Assembly: GCA_947496375.1 (NCBI GenBank)
Contig: CANMCY010000014.1
Location: forward strand, 1 to 63,961
Direction: 5' to 3'
Origin: Flavobacteriales bacterium
Lineage (GTDB): Bacteria; Bacteroidota; Bacteroidia; NS11-12g; UBA955
Length of the DNA: 63,961 nucleotides
The notes beneath the pieces are model-generated. The model did no database searches. It saw only the letters and a program-made list of their open reading frames with translations, and was not told where the DNA came from. Below, piece by piece: positions 24,559-32,785 of the stretch. Position numbers and translations under genes: made by a program. Positions within the stretch are counted from its first letter, which is position 1; each line of letters starts with the position of its first letter.

Positions 24559-26988
24559 TTACAAACCAACAGTCTGCTTTATGCTTCTTTTTTGTTCTGC
24601 AGAATAACCGCCTGTTTCCAGTGTGCTCTTCAATATTTTCTGACAGGCCGTTTGCTGTTTGAAATATTGGAGCACGTCTTTGGCAGGCCCTGCCAGTCTT
24701 GAATTAAAGTTCAGGATGCAGGTATACAGGTTTTTAACCACAGCTTCATTGCAAACATTGAGTCTCTGCAAGGCCTGCATGGCCAGAATACGTGTTCTGA
24801 ATTCGTATTTGTCGCTGCAGTAATCGGTGAGCATCATGATGGCGTTGCCTTTCATATCGGGGAATACCTCAGTGCTAAGTTCCAGATAACGGATTTTTAG
24901 GTTATGGGTGTAGCCGTCAACCCCGGTAATGGCCTGCAGATAGCGGGTTCTTTTGCTTTCATCCGGCATGGCCTCCCACAATTTCATCAGTGCTGATTCT
25001 ATGATAAAGTAGCTGCTGTCTTTCAGGGCCGTTTCAAAAATGGCCAATGTATTGTCATTAACAGTCAACCCTTCAATGACTGCTCTGCGTACTTCAGTCT
25101 GCCTTGCTTTAATGGCTTGGTTGGCAAAGTTTAGGTCTTCATTGTTTTGCAACCACTGTTTTGTGATTTCTGCGCGAATGGATTTATGGGTTTCTTTGGC
25201 AAATGCAGCTGCCAGGGCGTCCTTTTTCTTTTCGAAAGGAATTTTGGAAAGTGCTATTAAGGCATCATAGCGGTCCAGCATGTCGCGTGCACCCAAAAAT
25301 TGTTTGAGGCATTCTTCGGCGGATTTTTCAAAGGTGAGTTTTTTGAGAATATGACTGCCTTCGTCAAACAGGGTAAATGCTATGTCTTTGTTGCCTGGGT
25401 TAGGTACCGTTACTTTTTGAAAGAGCTTATCAATGTTGACAGTGAGGCGTGAAACACTTCCGTCTGTGTAGTATACGGCAAAATCCACGGGCATGCGGAA
25501 GGTGCCCACGGTGGGTTCCATTTTATGGATTTGTTCCACGGTAAATTCGGTACCTGCGGTTAAGGATTGCCTTGATACCTTGTAGTGTGGCTCGCCACCG
25601 CGGTAAATCCACTGGTCAAAGAACCAGTCCATGTTCATGCCGGTAGCGTCCAGCATGGCTTTTTCCAGGTCTACGGTCATTACACCGTCAAATGCGTGTC
25701 GGTCGAGATACAGTTTAATTCCGCGGCGGAAATTGTCGCGTCCCATCACATGCTGCAACATGTGCAGTACTGATGCGCCTTTGGGATAATGGCGTGCGCT
25801 GCCGGCCTCGCTGTTGCGCACGGGCAGACTGTTTTTTTCGCCGGCGGCAATGGCGCCGTTCATGTTGCCGCGGAAATACCAGGCAGTCTCATCGGGTCCA
25901 TAAACAGAACCCACGAACAAACCGGGGTAATAGGTAGCAAAACTTTCCTGCAGCCAGTGATCGGCGTCGTTGCGAGCGGTGATAAGGTCTCCGAACCACT
26001 GGTGAGTGGCTTCGTGGGCGTTTACTGTCACATAGTTTCTGTCGAGGAATGCACGGTTATCAACCCAAAAGAAATCACCGAAGGTAGTAGCTCCGGTATT
26101 TTCCATGGCGCCATAAAGAAAATCCTGAATCATCACCTGGCTGTAGCTGCCCCATGGATATTTAACGCCGGTTTCGTCTTCCAGAAATTCAATGATGCGT
26201 TCGCTGTACAAGCTAGAAGGTTCAAGCCGTTCCGGATGCTCGGGGTAATACCAGAACTGTATGGGGGTTCCGCGTTTGGTGGCGGTTTTTTTGATGGCGT
26301 ATTTGTCGATGGCCAGCATCAGCAGGTAACCTGCGTGACGATTGTTGATTTTATAGTGCCAGGTCCGTGTTTTTTTGTCTTTATTTTCTTTGTTGGAAAG
26401 CAACTGTCCGTTGGAAAGTACATTGTATACTTTGTCGAATGTTACCTGCACTTCGGTAACGAATTTATCGCCGCGGTCATCAATCATGGGAATCCAGTGG
26501 CGGTTGTCAATGCCTTGTCCCTGGGTCCATATCTGTCGGCGGGTTTGGTGAATAGGGTCGTCTATTTCAGGCACGTTCCAGCCGATGAAATAGATGCCTT
26601 TTTTGGGTTTGGCGGTATATTTGATTTTGAGGCTGTGCTGGACATTATAGGCCTGATTTAGGTTGGTGTTGCAAATCAGTCCGGCGGTGTTGTAACGGAA
26701 GCTGATGGATTTGCCATTTAGCCAAACGCTGTCGGCGGTAATGCCGGGTGCATCGAGGAAGATGGTATCCACATTATCCTGCAGGCAGCGAAAATGGTGG
26801 GTAACTACTCCGAAGACAGTGGCTTCGGCAGGATTGAATGAAACGGAAAGTTTCATGTGGGTTACGTCAATGTTGCGGTTTCGCTCGTGGCGGCCCGGAT
26901 CATTGTGGTAACACATCAAATCGTTGTGCTGTGCGAGAGCAACGCTCGCCAGGGAAAAGGCGAAAATACCTGCGATGATTTTTTTCAT
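24559..26988 (-). CDS. M1-family metallo-aminopeptidase
   Basis: Starting at the ATG at 26,988, just before a signal peptide (MKKIIAGIFAFSLASVALAQ), the protein has 809 residues. The N-terminal beta domain leads to YGAMENTG, the exopeptidase motif, and then HEATHQW with zinc ligands H325, H329 and E348 (LQESF) in the HExxH-x18-E spacing, E326 being catalytic. A C-terminal helical HEAT-like region (about 560-809) follows. It removes N-terminal amino acids from peptides in the periplasm or outside. A 59-codon upward extension of the frame is open but lies in front of the signal peptide and is rejected as the start. Confidence 0.93.
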   Translation of the reverse strand: MKKIIAGIFAFSLASVALAQHNDLMCYHNDPGRHERNRNIDVTHMKLSVSFNPAEATVFGVVTHHFRCLQDNVDTIFLDAPGITADSVWLNGKSISFRYNTAGLICNTNLNQAYNVQHSLKIKYTAKPKKGIYFIGWNVPEIDDPIHQTRRQIWTQGQGIDNRHWIPMIDDRGDKFVTEVQVTFDKVYNVLSNGQLLSNKENKDKKTRTWHYKINNRHAGYLLMLAIDKYAIKKTATKRGTPIQFWYYPEHPERLEPSSLYSERIIEFLEDETGVKYPWGSYSQVMIQDFLYGAMENTGATTFGDFFWVDNRAFLDRNYVTVNAHEATHQWFGDLITARNDADHWLQESFATYYPGLFVGSVYGPDETAWYFRGNMNGAIAAGEKNSLPVRNSEAGSARHYPKGASVLHMLQHVMGRDNFRRGIKLYLDRHAFDGVMTVDLEKAMLDATGMNMDWFFDQWIYRGGEPHYKVSRQSLTAGTEFTVEQIHKMEPTVGTFRMPVDFAVYYTDGSVSRLTVNIDKLFQKVTVPNPGNKDIAFTLFDEGSHILKKLTFEKSAEECLKQFLGARDMLDRYDALIALSKIPFEKKKDALAAAFAKETHKSIRAEITKQWLQNNEDLNFANQAIKARQTEVRRAVIEGLTVNDNTLAIFETALKDSSYFIIESALMKLWEAMPDESKRTRYLQAITGVDGYTHNLKIRYLELSTEVFPDMKGNAIMMLTDYCSDKYEFRTRILAMQALQRLNVCNEAVVKNLYTCILNFNSRLAGPAKDVLQYFKQQTACQKILKSTLETGGYSAEQKRSIKQTVGL

Positions 26989-27029
26989 GAATGGGGTACG
27001 AAAATAGGCAAAATATGCCAATGGTAGTG

Positions 27030-27092
27030 TCAGCTGGCTTTGCTGCGGTCTGAAAGCATAATCAGCAGAACAATGATAAAGGGTGCCAGCAT
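27030..27092 (-). CDS. Candidate 20-residue membrane peptide
   Basis: An ATG-initiated frame encodes MLAPFIIVLLIMLSDRSKAS, one hydrophobic helix followed by a positively charged tail. A perfect -7 box TATATTTG ends 7 bp before the ATG, the spacing seen at other genes here. No homologue is known to me. The box could instead serve the M1 gene starting 42 bp further on, with a longer leader. Confidence 0.35.
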   Translation of the reverse strand: MLAPFIIVLLIMLSDRSKAS

Positions 27093-27099
27093 GGGAATA

Positions 27100-27107
27100 C
27101 AAATATA
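27100..27107 (-). promoter_or_regulatory. -7 promoter box TATATTTG
   Basis: It matches TAnnTTTG on the minus strand, 7 bp upstream of the small membrane ORF and 111 bp upstream of the M1 aminopeptidase ATG. Confidence 0.5.
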
Positions 27108-27193
27108 CGAAAAATAGGGGAATTAAGGGGCAAGGCCTGTAATAGGTCCGTTGTCGCACAGACACTAGGCCGGGATCCCTTGATGCAGTAAAT

Positions 27194-27219
27194 AAAAAAA
27201 GCCCCTAATTCGGGGCTTT
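27194..27219 (-). terminator. Duplicate terminator, remnant copy
   Basis: On the minus strand AAAGCCCC and GGGGCTTT pair around six bases and run into seven T. It is a copy of the tRNA-Asp terminator and follows the broken 3' end of a second tRNA. Confidence 0.7.
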
Positions 27220-27225
27220 ACTTTT

Positions 27226-27242
27226 GCGGACCGGACGGGACT
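27226..27242 (-). pseudogene. tRNA-Asp 3'-end remnant
   Basis: The 17 bp match the 3' acceptor strand and half of the T arm of the intact tRNA-Asp exactly; identity stops within the T loop. What lies beyond (CCCGACTAAG) is unrelated to a tRNA. Confidence 0.75.
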
Positions 27243-27322
27243 CCCCGACTAAGTGTTTGTAAGCTCCGTTGTCGCACAAACACTAGGCCGGGATAAACTT
27301 CTCGTCCCTTGATGCAGTATAT

Positions 27323-27348
27323 AAAAAAAGCCCCTAATTCGGGGCTTT
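27323..27348 (-). terminator. Terminator of tRNA-Asp
   Basis: AAAGCCCC, loop, GGGGCTTT followed by T7 on the minus strand, beginning 7 bp after the tRNA. Confidence 0.8.
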
Positions 27349-27355
27349 ATTTTTG

Positions 27356-27429
27356 CGGACCGGACGGGACTCGAACCCGCGACCTCCGCCGTGACAGGGC
27401 GGCATTCTAACCAGCTGAACTACCGATCC
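27356..27429 (-). tRNA. tRNA-Asp(GTC)
   Basis: On the minus strand the acceptor strands GGATCGG and CCGGTCC pair fully (one G-U). The anticodon loop CTGTCAC sits between CCGCC and GGCGG, giving anticodon GTC. The T loop is TTCGAGT and the discriminator is G. CCA is not encoded. It is flanked on both sides by broken copies of itself. Confidence 0.95.
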
Positions 27430-27483
27430 GTTAGAATATTTTCACATTTTTGTTTTTTTACTGTCTTTAGGTTGCGTTCCCTT

Positions 27484-27531
27484 GACAGGGCGGCTCCCGA
27501 TAGCTATCGGGAAACCAGCTGAACTACCGAT
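27484..27531 (-). pseudogene. tRNA-Asp 5'-half remnant with inserted palindrome, copy 1
   Basis: On the minus strand this starts like tRNA-Asp through the D arm, then TCCCGATAG-CTATCGGGA (27,495-27,512) replaces seven bases near the D/anticodon junction, and tRNA sequence resumes with CCGCCCTGTCA up to the anticodon. Identity ends in the anticodon loop. The residual CCCTGTCAAGGG can itself form a small hairpin showing GTC in the loop. Confidence 0.8.
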
Positions 27532-27586
27532 GGGTAAGAACTTTTTCACATTTTTGTTTTTTACTGTCTTTAGGTTGTGTTCCCTT

Positions 27587-27635
27587 GACAGGGCGGCTCC
27601 CGATAGCTATCGGGAAACCAGCTGAACTACCGATT
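27587..27635 (-). pseudogene. tRNA-Asp 5'-half remnant with inserted palindrome, copy 2
   Basis: This is a second copy 103 bp from the first, with the same 18-bp palindrome (27,598-27,615) at the same site and the same end in the anticodon loop. The spacer with CACATTTTTGTTTT and ACTGTCTTTAGGTTG is repeated as well, so palindrome gain preceded the duplication. Confidence 0.8.
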
Positions 27636-27721
27636 CGTTAGAACTTTTGCTCTCCACTCTTGCGAATGGGACTGCAAAAATACTATTTGCAGGGTATTTG
27701 TCAAATGTTTCTTAAAAAAAA

Positions 27722-28912
27722 TTATTGCCTGGGTATCATCCTCAGGAAAATATATCCGGTCAAAGCCGCGATAATGCTGCAAATCAGCACTGCCAGTTTG
27801 CTCAGTTCTATGTTGGCAGCGTTGTCAAAAGCTAGATTACTCACAAACATGGCCATGGTGAAACCAATACCGCCCAGCAGGCCTGCACCCCAGATGTGGT
27901 TTAAAGAGCTACCTGACGGCATTCGGGCAATATTCATTTTTACCGACAAAGCCGAAGCCATGAAAATTCCTATGGGTTTGCCCAAAACCAAGCCAGCGGC
28001 GATGCCCCAAGGTAAAGTTCCGGTGAGAGATTCCATCAATCCTGCATGTAAAGGTATGGCGGTATTGGCCAACGCAAACAGCGGCAATATGAGCCATGCC
28101 ACCGGTTCGTGCAATTTATTCATGAGGTATGATGAAGGAGACGCTTCATTTTCTGTTTTGCCAAATGGTATGGCAAATGCCAGCAATACCCCGGATATGG
28201 TTGCATGAATTCCGCTTTGCATCATACAATACCAAAGCACAACACCCACAGGCAAATAGAGCCATAGTGTTTTAATTCCGCCTCGTTTGCAACCCATTAA
28301 CATTCCAAAGATTCCCAAAGATGCCATCAGCCAAACCCAGTGCACGCCTTGTCCATAGAAGATGGCAATGACCAGTATTGCCCCAAGATCATCAATGATG
28401 GCCAGTGCCGTGAGAAATATTTTTAGTGATGCCGGAACCCGATTGCCCAGCGCCGACATAATGGCCATGGCAAATGCTATGTCGGTAGCTGTGGGAATAC
28501 CTGCACCGTGCCAGAATTCAGGGTGATTGATGTTGACTGTCCAAAATAACAGGGCAGGCACCAGCATGCCACCCACCGCAGCCATAACAGGCAACATGGC
28601 TGTTCGCCTATCGCTGAGTTCGCCGGTGAGCAGCTCACGCTCAATTTCCAGCCCAACAAGCAGAAAGAAAATAGTCATTAGCCCATCGTTTATCCAGTGC
28701 GTAATACTGTGGGCGTGCAAGCCCGGCAGGTGCGGGTTTAACTGCGTATTCCAGAAATCCAGCCAGTTTTTTGCAATGCCGGAATTGGCGAGCAGCAGGG
28801 AAGCCATGGCGCAGATTACCAGCAGCGCACCTCCTGAGGCGAGTTTTCCATAGAATTCCAGAAACAGACGGGTGAGGGCTTGATTTTTTACCTTGTTGAT
28901 AACCCGTTTCAC
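27722..28912 (-). CDS. nhaA: Na+/H+ antiporter NhaA
   Basis: With the GTG at 28,912 as start the protein has 396 residues, the normal NhaA length; the open frame extends further but there runs antisense through ribD. It has about 12 membrane helices. Key acidic residues are in TDIAFA and in AIIDDLGAI, the paired Asp that bind Na+ or H+. FFLLVGLEIERELL and GGIGFTMAMFVSNLAF are also typical. It exports sodium in exchange for protons to control internal pH and salt. A minus-strand -7 box 5 bp upstream supports this start. Confidence 0.92.
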   Translation of the reverse strand: MKRVINKVKNQALTRLFLEFYGKLASGGALLVICAMASLLLANSGIAKNWLDFWNTQLNPHLPGLHAHSITHWINDGLMTIFFLLVGLEIERELLTGELSDRRTAMLPVMAAVGGMLVPALLFWTVNINHPEFWHGAGIPTATDIAFAMAIMSALGNRVPASLKIFLTALAIIDDLGAILVIAIFYGQGVHWVWLMASLGIFGMLMGCKRGGIKTLWLYLPVGVVLWYCMMQSGIHATISGVLLAFAIPFGKTENEASPSSYLMNKLHEPVAWLILPLFALANTAIPLHAGLMESLTGTLPWGIAAGLVLGKPIGIFMASALSVKMNIARMPSGSSLNHIWGAGLLGGIGFTMAMFVSNLAFDNAANIELSKLAVLICSIIAALTGYIFLRMIPRQ

Positions 28913-28917
28913 ACAGG

Positions 28918-28925
28918 CAAAAATA
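28918..28925 (-). promoter_or_regulatory. -7 promoter box TATTTTTG of nhaA
   Basis: It lies 5 bp before the GTG at 28,912 on the minus strand. The divergent ribD box TAACTTCG lies only 4 bp away at 28,930-28,937, so both promoters share a 32-bp gap. Confidence 0.5.
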
Positions 28926-28944
28926 CGCAATAACTTCGCACACT

Positions 28945-29976
28945 GTGAGTGACCATGAGGTATACATGCGCCGATGCATTGAGCTTGCCCAACAGGGACA
29001 GGGCAGCGTTTCGCCCAATCCCATGGTGGGAGCGGTGGTGGTGTATCATCATCAGATTGTGGCGGAAGGATGGCATCAGGTTTTCGGCGGTCCACACGCT
29101 GAGCCAAACGCCCTTGCATTATTGCCGTCAGGTGTTCCTTTGCATGATTGCACGCTGTATGTAAATCTGGAGCCATGTTCTCATGTTGGAAAGACCCCGC
29201 CCTGTTCCCGGTTGCTGATTGATAAAAATATAGGTAAAGTGGTCATTGGCAGCACGGATCCTAATCCCAAGGTTAATGGTCGTGGAATTGCTATGTTAAG
29301 GGAAGCCGGAATTTCGGTTGAAACCGGGATATTAAAAGATCAATGTGATGCTTTGAACAAGCGGTTTTTTACCTATCAAAATTTGAAACGGCCTTATATT
29401 GTGCTGAAGTGGGCCTGTAGCAATGATGGATTTATGGCGCCGGCAAACCGTGAGCGTGTGCAGATTAGCGGAGAAGAGGCGCGGGTGATGCTGCATCGGT
29501 GGCGAGCTGAAGAAGACGCCATTTTGATTGGCGCAACCACGGCTATCATGGATAAACCCCTGCTGGATACTAGACTTGCTCCCGGTAAAAATCCGCTGCG
29601 TGTTGTGCTGGATCCTAATTTGCGTGCACCGCAATTGCCCGGCGATTTTCAAACGTTGATTATGAATACCCGTTTGGGAAAAAACGAAGGAAATTTTGAA
29701 TGGATAAAAATGAGGCAGGACTTCGCTGTGGCTGATGTTTTGGAGATATTGTATAATAGACAATTACTATCGTTGATGGTAGAGGGCGGGGCTGAAACAT
29801 TACATCGGTTTTTAGCCGGCGGTTTTGTGGATGAAATACGTGTAATACGCAGCAAAAAGTTACGTATGCAAACAGGAGTAGAGGGTCCCAAAATCTCCAT
29901 GCCACTGATAAAATCTGAGGAAACCAATGACGACACCATTGAATATTACGGAAAGGAGATTGTAACATGTGGCTAA
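28945..29976 (+). CDS. ribD: Bifunctional riboflavin deaminase/reductase RibD
   Basis: The 343-residue protein joins a zinc deaminase domain (HAEPNAL with H51 and E53; EPCSHVGKTPPC with C78 and C87) to a reductase domain (about 150-343; VLKWACSNDGFMA, LIGATT, VEGGAETLHRFL). It carries out two steps from the GTP cyclohydrolase product toward riboflavin. The start is GTG; the next ATG seven codons on would cut into the conserved opening. No FMN riboswitch fits in the 32-bp upstream gap. It overlaps the transporter gene by 10 bp. Confidence 0.93.
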   Translation: MSDHEVYMRRCIELAQQGQGSVSPNPMVGAVVVYHHQIVAEGWHQVFGGPHAEPNALALLPSGVPLHDCTLYVNLEPCSHVGKTPPCSRLLIDKNIGKVVIGSTDPNPKVNGRGIAMLREAGISVETGILKDQCDALNKRFFTYQNLKRPYIVLKWACSNDGFMAPANRERVQISGEEARVMLHRWRAEEDAILIGATTAIMDKPLLDTRLAPGKNPLRVVLDPNLRAPQLPGDFQTLIMNTRLGKNEGNFEWIKMRQDFAVADVLEILYNRQLLSLMVEGGAETLHRFLAGGFVDEIRVIRSKKLRMQTGVEGPKISMPLIKSEETNDDTIEYYGKEIVTCG

Positions 29977-30830
29977 TATTCAGCATCCTGAGCAGTGCGG
30001 CTTTGATGGTGATTTTTAAGATTTTTGCCCGATTTGAAATTCGGGTTTTCCCATCCATCGTGGTTAATTATGTAACTTGTTTTGTGTTGGGCAATTTTCT
30101 GTTGGGCGAAAAAAATATTGTAGCTGAAGTTGTCTGGATGCATCACTGGTTCCCGTTTGTAGCGGGAATGGGATTACTGTTTATATCGGCATTTTACCTG
30201 ATGGGCCTGGGAACAGGGCTTGCAGGGGCAGGCGCTACTTCAGTGGCAGCCAAAATGAGTGTAGTGATTCCTGCAGCAGTGAGCATGCTTTTGCTACATG
30301 AAAAGCCCGGGTTGTTTATTCTGTTGGGCATGCTACTGTCCGTTTTCAGTGTATACCTCATGCGTCCGGAAAATAAAGATGGTAACGGTAGTCGCGGTCT
30401 TTGGGTATTGCTGCTGGTTTTCATAGGATCGGGGATGGTAGACACGGGATTGAACCTCGTAAAACATCAATTTGGCACTGTTGTAGATGATTATACGATA
30501 AGTACCGTGGTATTCGGCAGCGCCGGGGTTATTGGGGTATTCCTCATGCTGATTCAAAAAGGCCAGTTGCCGCGGTGGAAAGAAATACTGGGTGGTGTTG
30601 TGCTGGGCTGCACGAACTATGCATCGCTAATAGCCATGTTTGGCGCGATTGGAGCATACAAAGGCCAAACGGCCTGGTTTTTTGCAGTGAACAATATCGG
30701 CGTGGTGTGGGTGAGTACGCTCATTTCCATTCTGTTTTTCAAAGAAAAAATCAGCAGGTCGGGTTATGTGGGGCTGATGTTGGCGGCCCTGGCTGTTTTA
30801 CTCATGAATATCCATGCTTTTTTCGGATGA
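29967..30830 (+). CDS. EamA/DMT-family membrane transporter
   Basis: The 287-residue protein has about ten hydrophobic helices in two related halves of five, as in drug/metabolite transporters. The second half begins near LWVLLLVFIGSGMVDTG and ends GLMLAALAVLLMN. Substrate cannot be read from sequence. Its first 10 bp overlap ribD and its last 17 bp overlap the YigZ gene, so three genes are likely co-transcribed; a role in riboflavin or precursor transport is possible from context only. Confidence 0.8.
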   Translation: MWLIFSILSSAALMVIFKIFARFEIRVFPSIVVNYVTCFVLGNFLLGEKNIVAEVVWMHHWFPFVAGMGLLFISAFYLMGLGTGLAGAGATSVAAKMSVVIPAAVSMLLLHEKPGLFILLGMLLSVFSVYLMRPENKDGNGSRGLWVLLLVFIGSGMVDTGLNLVKHQFGTVVDDYTISTVVFGSAGVIGVFLMLIQKGQLPRWKEILGGVVLGCTNYASLIAMFGAIGAYKGQTAWFFAVNNIGVVWVSTLISILFFKEKISRSGYVGLMLAALAVLLMNIHAFFG

Positions 30831-31419
30831 ATATTTTGAACCTTCAGGCAGGGGAGAATCGAACCTGCGCGAGCGGGGAAGCCGATTTTTGGGTTATGTA
30901 TTTCCCGTTTACAATGAGTCGGATTACAAAAAATGTTTGAATGAAATCAAACAACAATATCCCGACGCCACACACCATTGTTATGCAGTGGTAATGCATC
31001 CCGATCAGTCGTATCAGCGCAGCACCGACGACGGAGAACCTTCCAATACCGCGGGTAAGCCCATATTGCGGGCCATTATCGCGGCCGGACTTACCAATGT
31101 GATGGTGGTGGTTGTGCGCTATTTTGGTGGAACACAACTCGGAATTCCCGGTTTGATTAATGCCTACGGTGAAACTGCCAGAACAGCCATTCAGGCAGCC
31201 GGGAAATTGCAACATTTTGTAGAAGATGAAGTTACGCTGGAAGCCGCTTTCGAAAACGAGCAGGAAATTTACCGAATGGCCGAGCGAACGCAGTCTCGTA
31301 TTGTGAATCGGGAATATTCCTCTACCGTTAAAATTACCCTTAAAATAAGACGGAGTTTGAGCGTGACATTCAAAAAAAACCTGACAGATTTTCCTGCAAT
31401 TTCCTTAATTAATGGATAA
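30814..31419 (+). CDS. yigZ: YigZ/IMPACT family protein
   Basis: The 201-residue protein has the UPF0029/Impact N-terminal fold: [17 protein letters not shown], the signature [14 protein letters not shown], and [20 protein letters not shown]. The C-terminal 70 residues match the smaller second domain of YigZ. Its biochemical role is not settled; relatives are linked to translation control or nucleic-acid binding. It overlaps the transporter gene by 17 bp. Confidence 0.88.
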   Translation: MLFSDEYFEPSGRGESNLRERGSRFLGYVFPVYNESDYKKCLNEIKQQYPDATHHCYAVVMHPDQSYQRSTDDGEPSNTAGKPILRAIIAAGLTNVMVVVVRYFGGTQLGIPGLINAYGETARTAIQAAGKLQHFVEDEVTLEAAFENEQEIYRMAERTQSRIVNREYSSTVKITLKIRRSLSVTFKKNLTDFPAISLING

Positions 31420-31449
31420 TCTGCGCCTATTTGGAAGCCGATTTAGCCG

Positions 31450-31457
31450 TATATTTG
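31450..31457 (+). promoter_or_regulatory. -7 promoter box TATATTTG of icd
   Basis: It lies 9 bp before the ATG at 31,467, with TTTG at 31,430-31,433 at about the -33 position (16-bp gap). Confidence 0.6.
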
Positions 31458-31466
31458 CGGCAAATT

Positions 31467-32696
31467 ATGAATAAGATAAAAGTTGCAAACCCCGTAGTAG
31501 AGCTTGATGGCGATGAAATGACCCGTATTATCTGGCATTTTATCAAGGACAAACTTATCCTTCCGTATCTTGATATCGATATTAAATATTATGATCTGGG
31601 AATGGAACACCGGGATGCCACTGATGATAAAGTTACTGTGGAAGCGGCGGAAGCCATTAAACAGTATAATGTAGGTATTAAATGCGCTACTATCACGCCA
31701 GATGAGGCCCGTGTAAAGGAATTTAACCTGAAACAAATGTGGAAGAGCCCAAATGGAACGATTCGCAATATTCTGGACGGTACCGTGTTTCGCGAGCCGA
31801 TTGTTTGCAGTAATGTGCCCCGTTTGGTTCCCAACTGGACCGCTCCCATTTGCATAGGTCGTCATGCTTTTGGAGATCAGTACCGCGCTACTGATTTCGT
31901 TACCAAAGGCAAAGGCAAACTGACCGTGAAATTTGAGGGTGAAGATGGAACCGTTCAGGAGTTTGAGGTATACAATTTCAAAGGCGATGGTGTGGCATTG
32001 ACCATGTACAATACCGATGAGAGTATTGCCGGTTTTGCCCGCAGTTGCTTTAACATGGCCATCGCCAAGGGCTGGCCTTTGTATCTTAGCACAAAAAACA
32101 CTATCTTAAAAAAATACGATGGACGTTTCAAGGATATTTTTGAGAATATTTACCAGTCTGAATTCAAGACTGCCATGGAAGCCAAAGGCATTACCTACGA
32201 GCATCGCCTGATTGATGACATGGTGGCCAGTGCCCTGAAATGGAATGGTAATTTTGTGTGGGCATGTAAAAATTATGATGGTGATGTGCAGAGTGATACC
32301 GTAGCTCAGGGTTTTGGTTCACTGGGACTAATGACCAGCGTGCTGGTTACACCCGATGGAAAAACCGTAGAAGCAGAAGCGGCCCATGGAACCGTTACAC
32401 GCCATTACAGAATGCATCAGCAGGGTAAGAAAACCAGCACCAATCCCATTGCCAGCATCTTTGCCTGGACTCGTGGTTTGGAGCACCGTGGCAAGCTCGA
32501 TGGCAATCAGGCACTGATTGATTTTTGCAATACGCTGGAACAGGTTTGCATTGATACCGTTGAAAGCGGTAAAATGACCAAAGACCTGGCGGTTTGCATC
32601 TATGGTGATAAAGTAACAGAAGGCCAGTATATGCACACAGAAGATTTTCTTGAGGCGCTGAATTCAGAGCTAAAATCAAGACTTTCAGCTAAATAA
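31467..32696 (+). CDS. icd: NADP-dependent isocitrate dehydrogenase, eukaryote-like subfamily
   Basis: The 409-residue enzyme opens with [19 protein letters not shown] and has [22 protein letters not shown] for substrate binding (S and N in KSPNGT, R in TIRN), [10 protein letters not shown], and [10 protein letters not shown] with [12 protein letters not shown] for NADP. This is the subfamily II type found in mitochondria and cytosol of eukaryotes and in many bacteria, not the E. coli type. It oxidises isocitrate to 2-oxoglutarate with NADPH formation. The start was set at 31,467 since the -7 box lies in the longer frame. A strong terminator follows. Confidence 0.93.
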   Translation: MNKIKVANPVVELDGDEMTRIIWHFIKDKLILPYLDIDIKYYDLGMEHRDATDDKVTVEAAEAIKQYNVGIKCATITPDEARVKEFNLKQMWKSPNGTIRNILDGTVFREPIVCSNVPRLVPNWTAPICIGRHAFGDQYRATDFVTKGKGKLTVKFEGEDGTVQEFEVYNFKGDGVALTMYNTDESIAGFARSCFNMAIAKGWPLYLSTKNTILKKYDGRFKDIFENIYQSEFKTAMEAKGITYEHRLIDDMVASALKWNGNFVWACKNYDGDVQSDTVAQGFGSLGLMTSVLVTPDGKTVEAEAAHGTVTRHYRMHQQGKKTSTNPIASIFAWTRGLEHRGKLDGNQALIDFCNTLEQVCIDTVESGKMTKDLAVCIYGDKVTEGQYMHTEDFLEALNSELKSRLSAK

Positions 32697-32719
32697 GTAC
32701 AGGTAGTTTTCCTACAAGA

Positions 32720-32748
32720 AAAGTCGCACGAAAACTGCGACTTTTTTT
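32720..32748 (+). terminator. Terminator after icd
   Basis: AAAGTCGCA, a 7-nt loop and TGCGACTTT run into four or more further T. Confidence 0.85.
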
Positions 32749-32770
32749 ATGGATGTTTGTTTAGGGGATT

Positions 32771-32778
32771 TATCTTTG
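32771..32778 (+). promoter_or_regulatory. -7 promoter box TATCTTTG of the M48-like operon
   Basis: It lies 7 bp before the ATG at 32,786 and drives a probable three-gene operon. Confidence 0.6.
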
Positions 32779-32785
32779 CAATAAC

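Larger units (their letters stand above)
27147..27372 (-). repeat. Tandem duplication carrying terminator and tRNA-Asp 3' end
   Basis: A unit of about 97 bp (27,147-27,243) recurs at 27,265-27,372 with an 11-bp insertion. Each copy contains TTGTCGCACA, CACTAGGCCGGGAT, CCCTTGATGCAGTA, a GCCCC/GGGGC terminator and GCGGACCGGACGGGACTC, the 3' end of tRNA-Asp. Only the second copy continues into a whole tRNA. Confidence 0.85.

Noticed and set aside
25789-26661. A 290-codon open frame opposite the M1 aminopeptidase gene
   Set aside because: It is fully antisense to a gene with complete zinc and GAMEN motifs, its translation has no recognisable domain, and its length follows from the codon bias of the real gene.
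26989-27165. A 59-codon extension of the M1 aminopeptidase
   Set aside because: It would place non-signal sequence in front of an ordinary signal peptide; the ATG at 26,988 is the natural start.
28913-29176. An 88-codon N-terminal extension of nhaA
   Set aside because: It runs antisense through ribD, adds a proline-rich non-membrane stretch absent from NhaA, and a -7 box lies between it and the GTG at 28,912.
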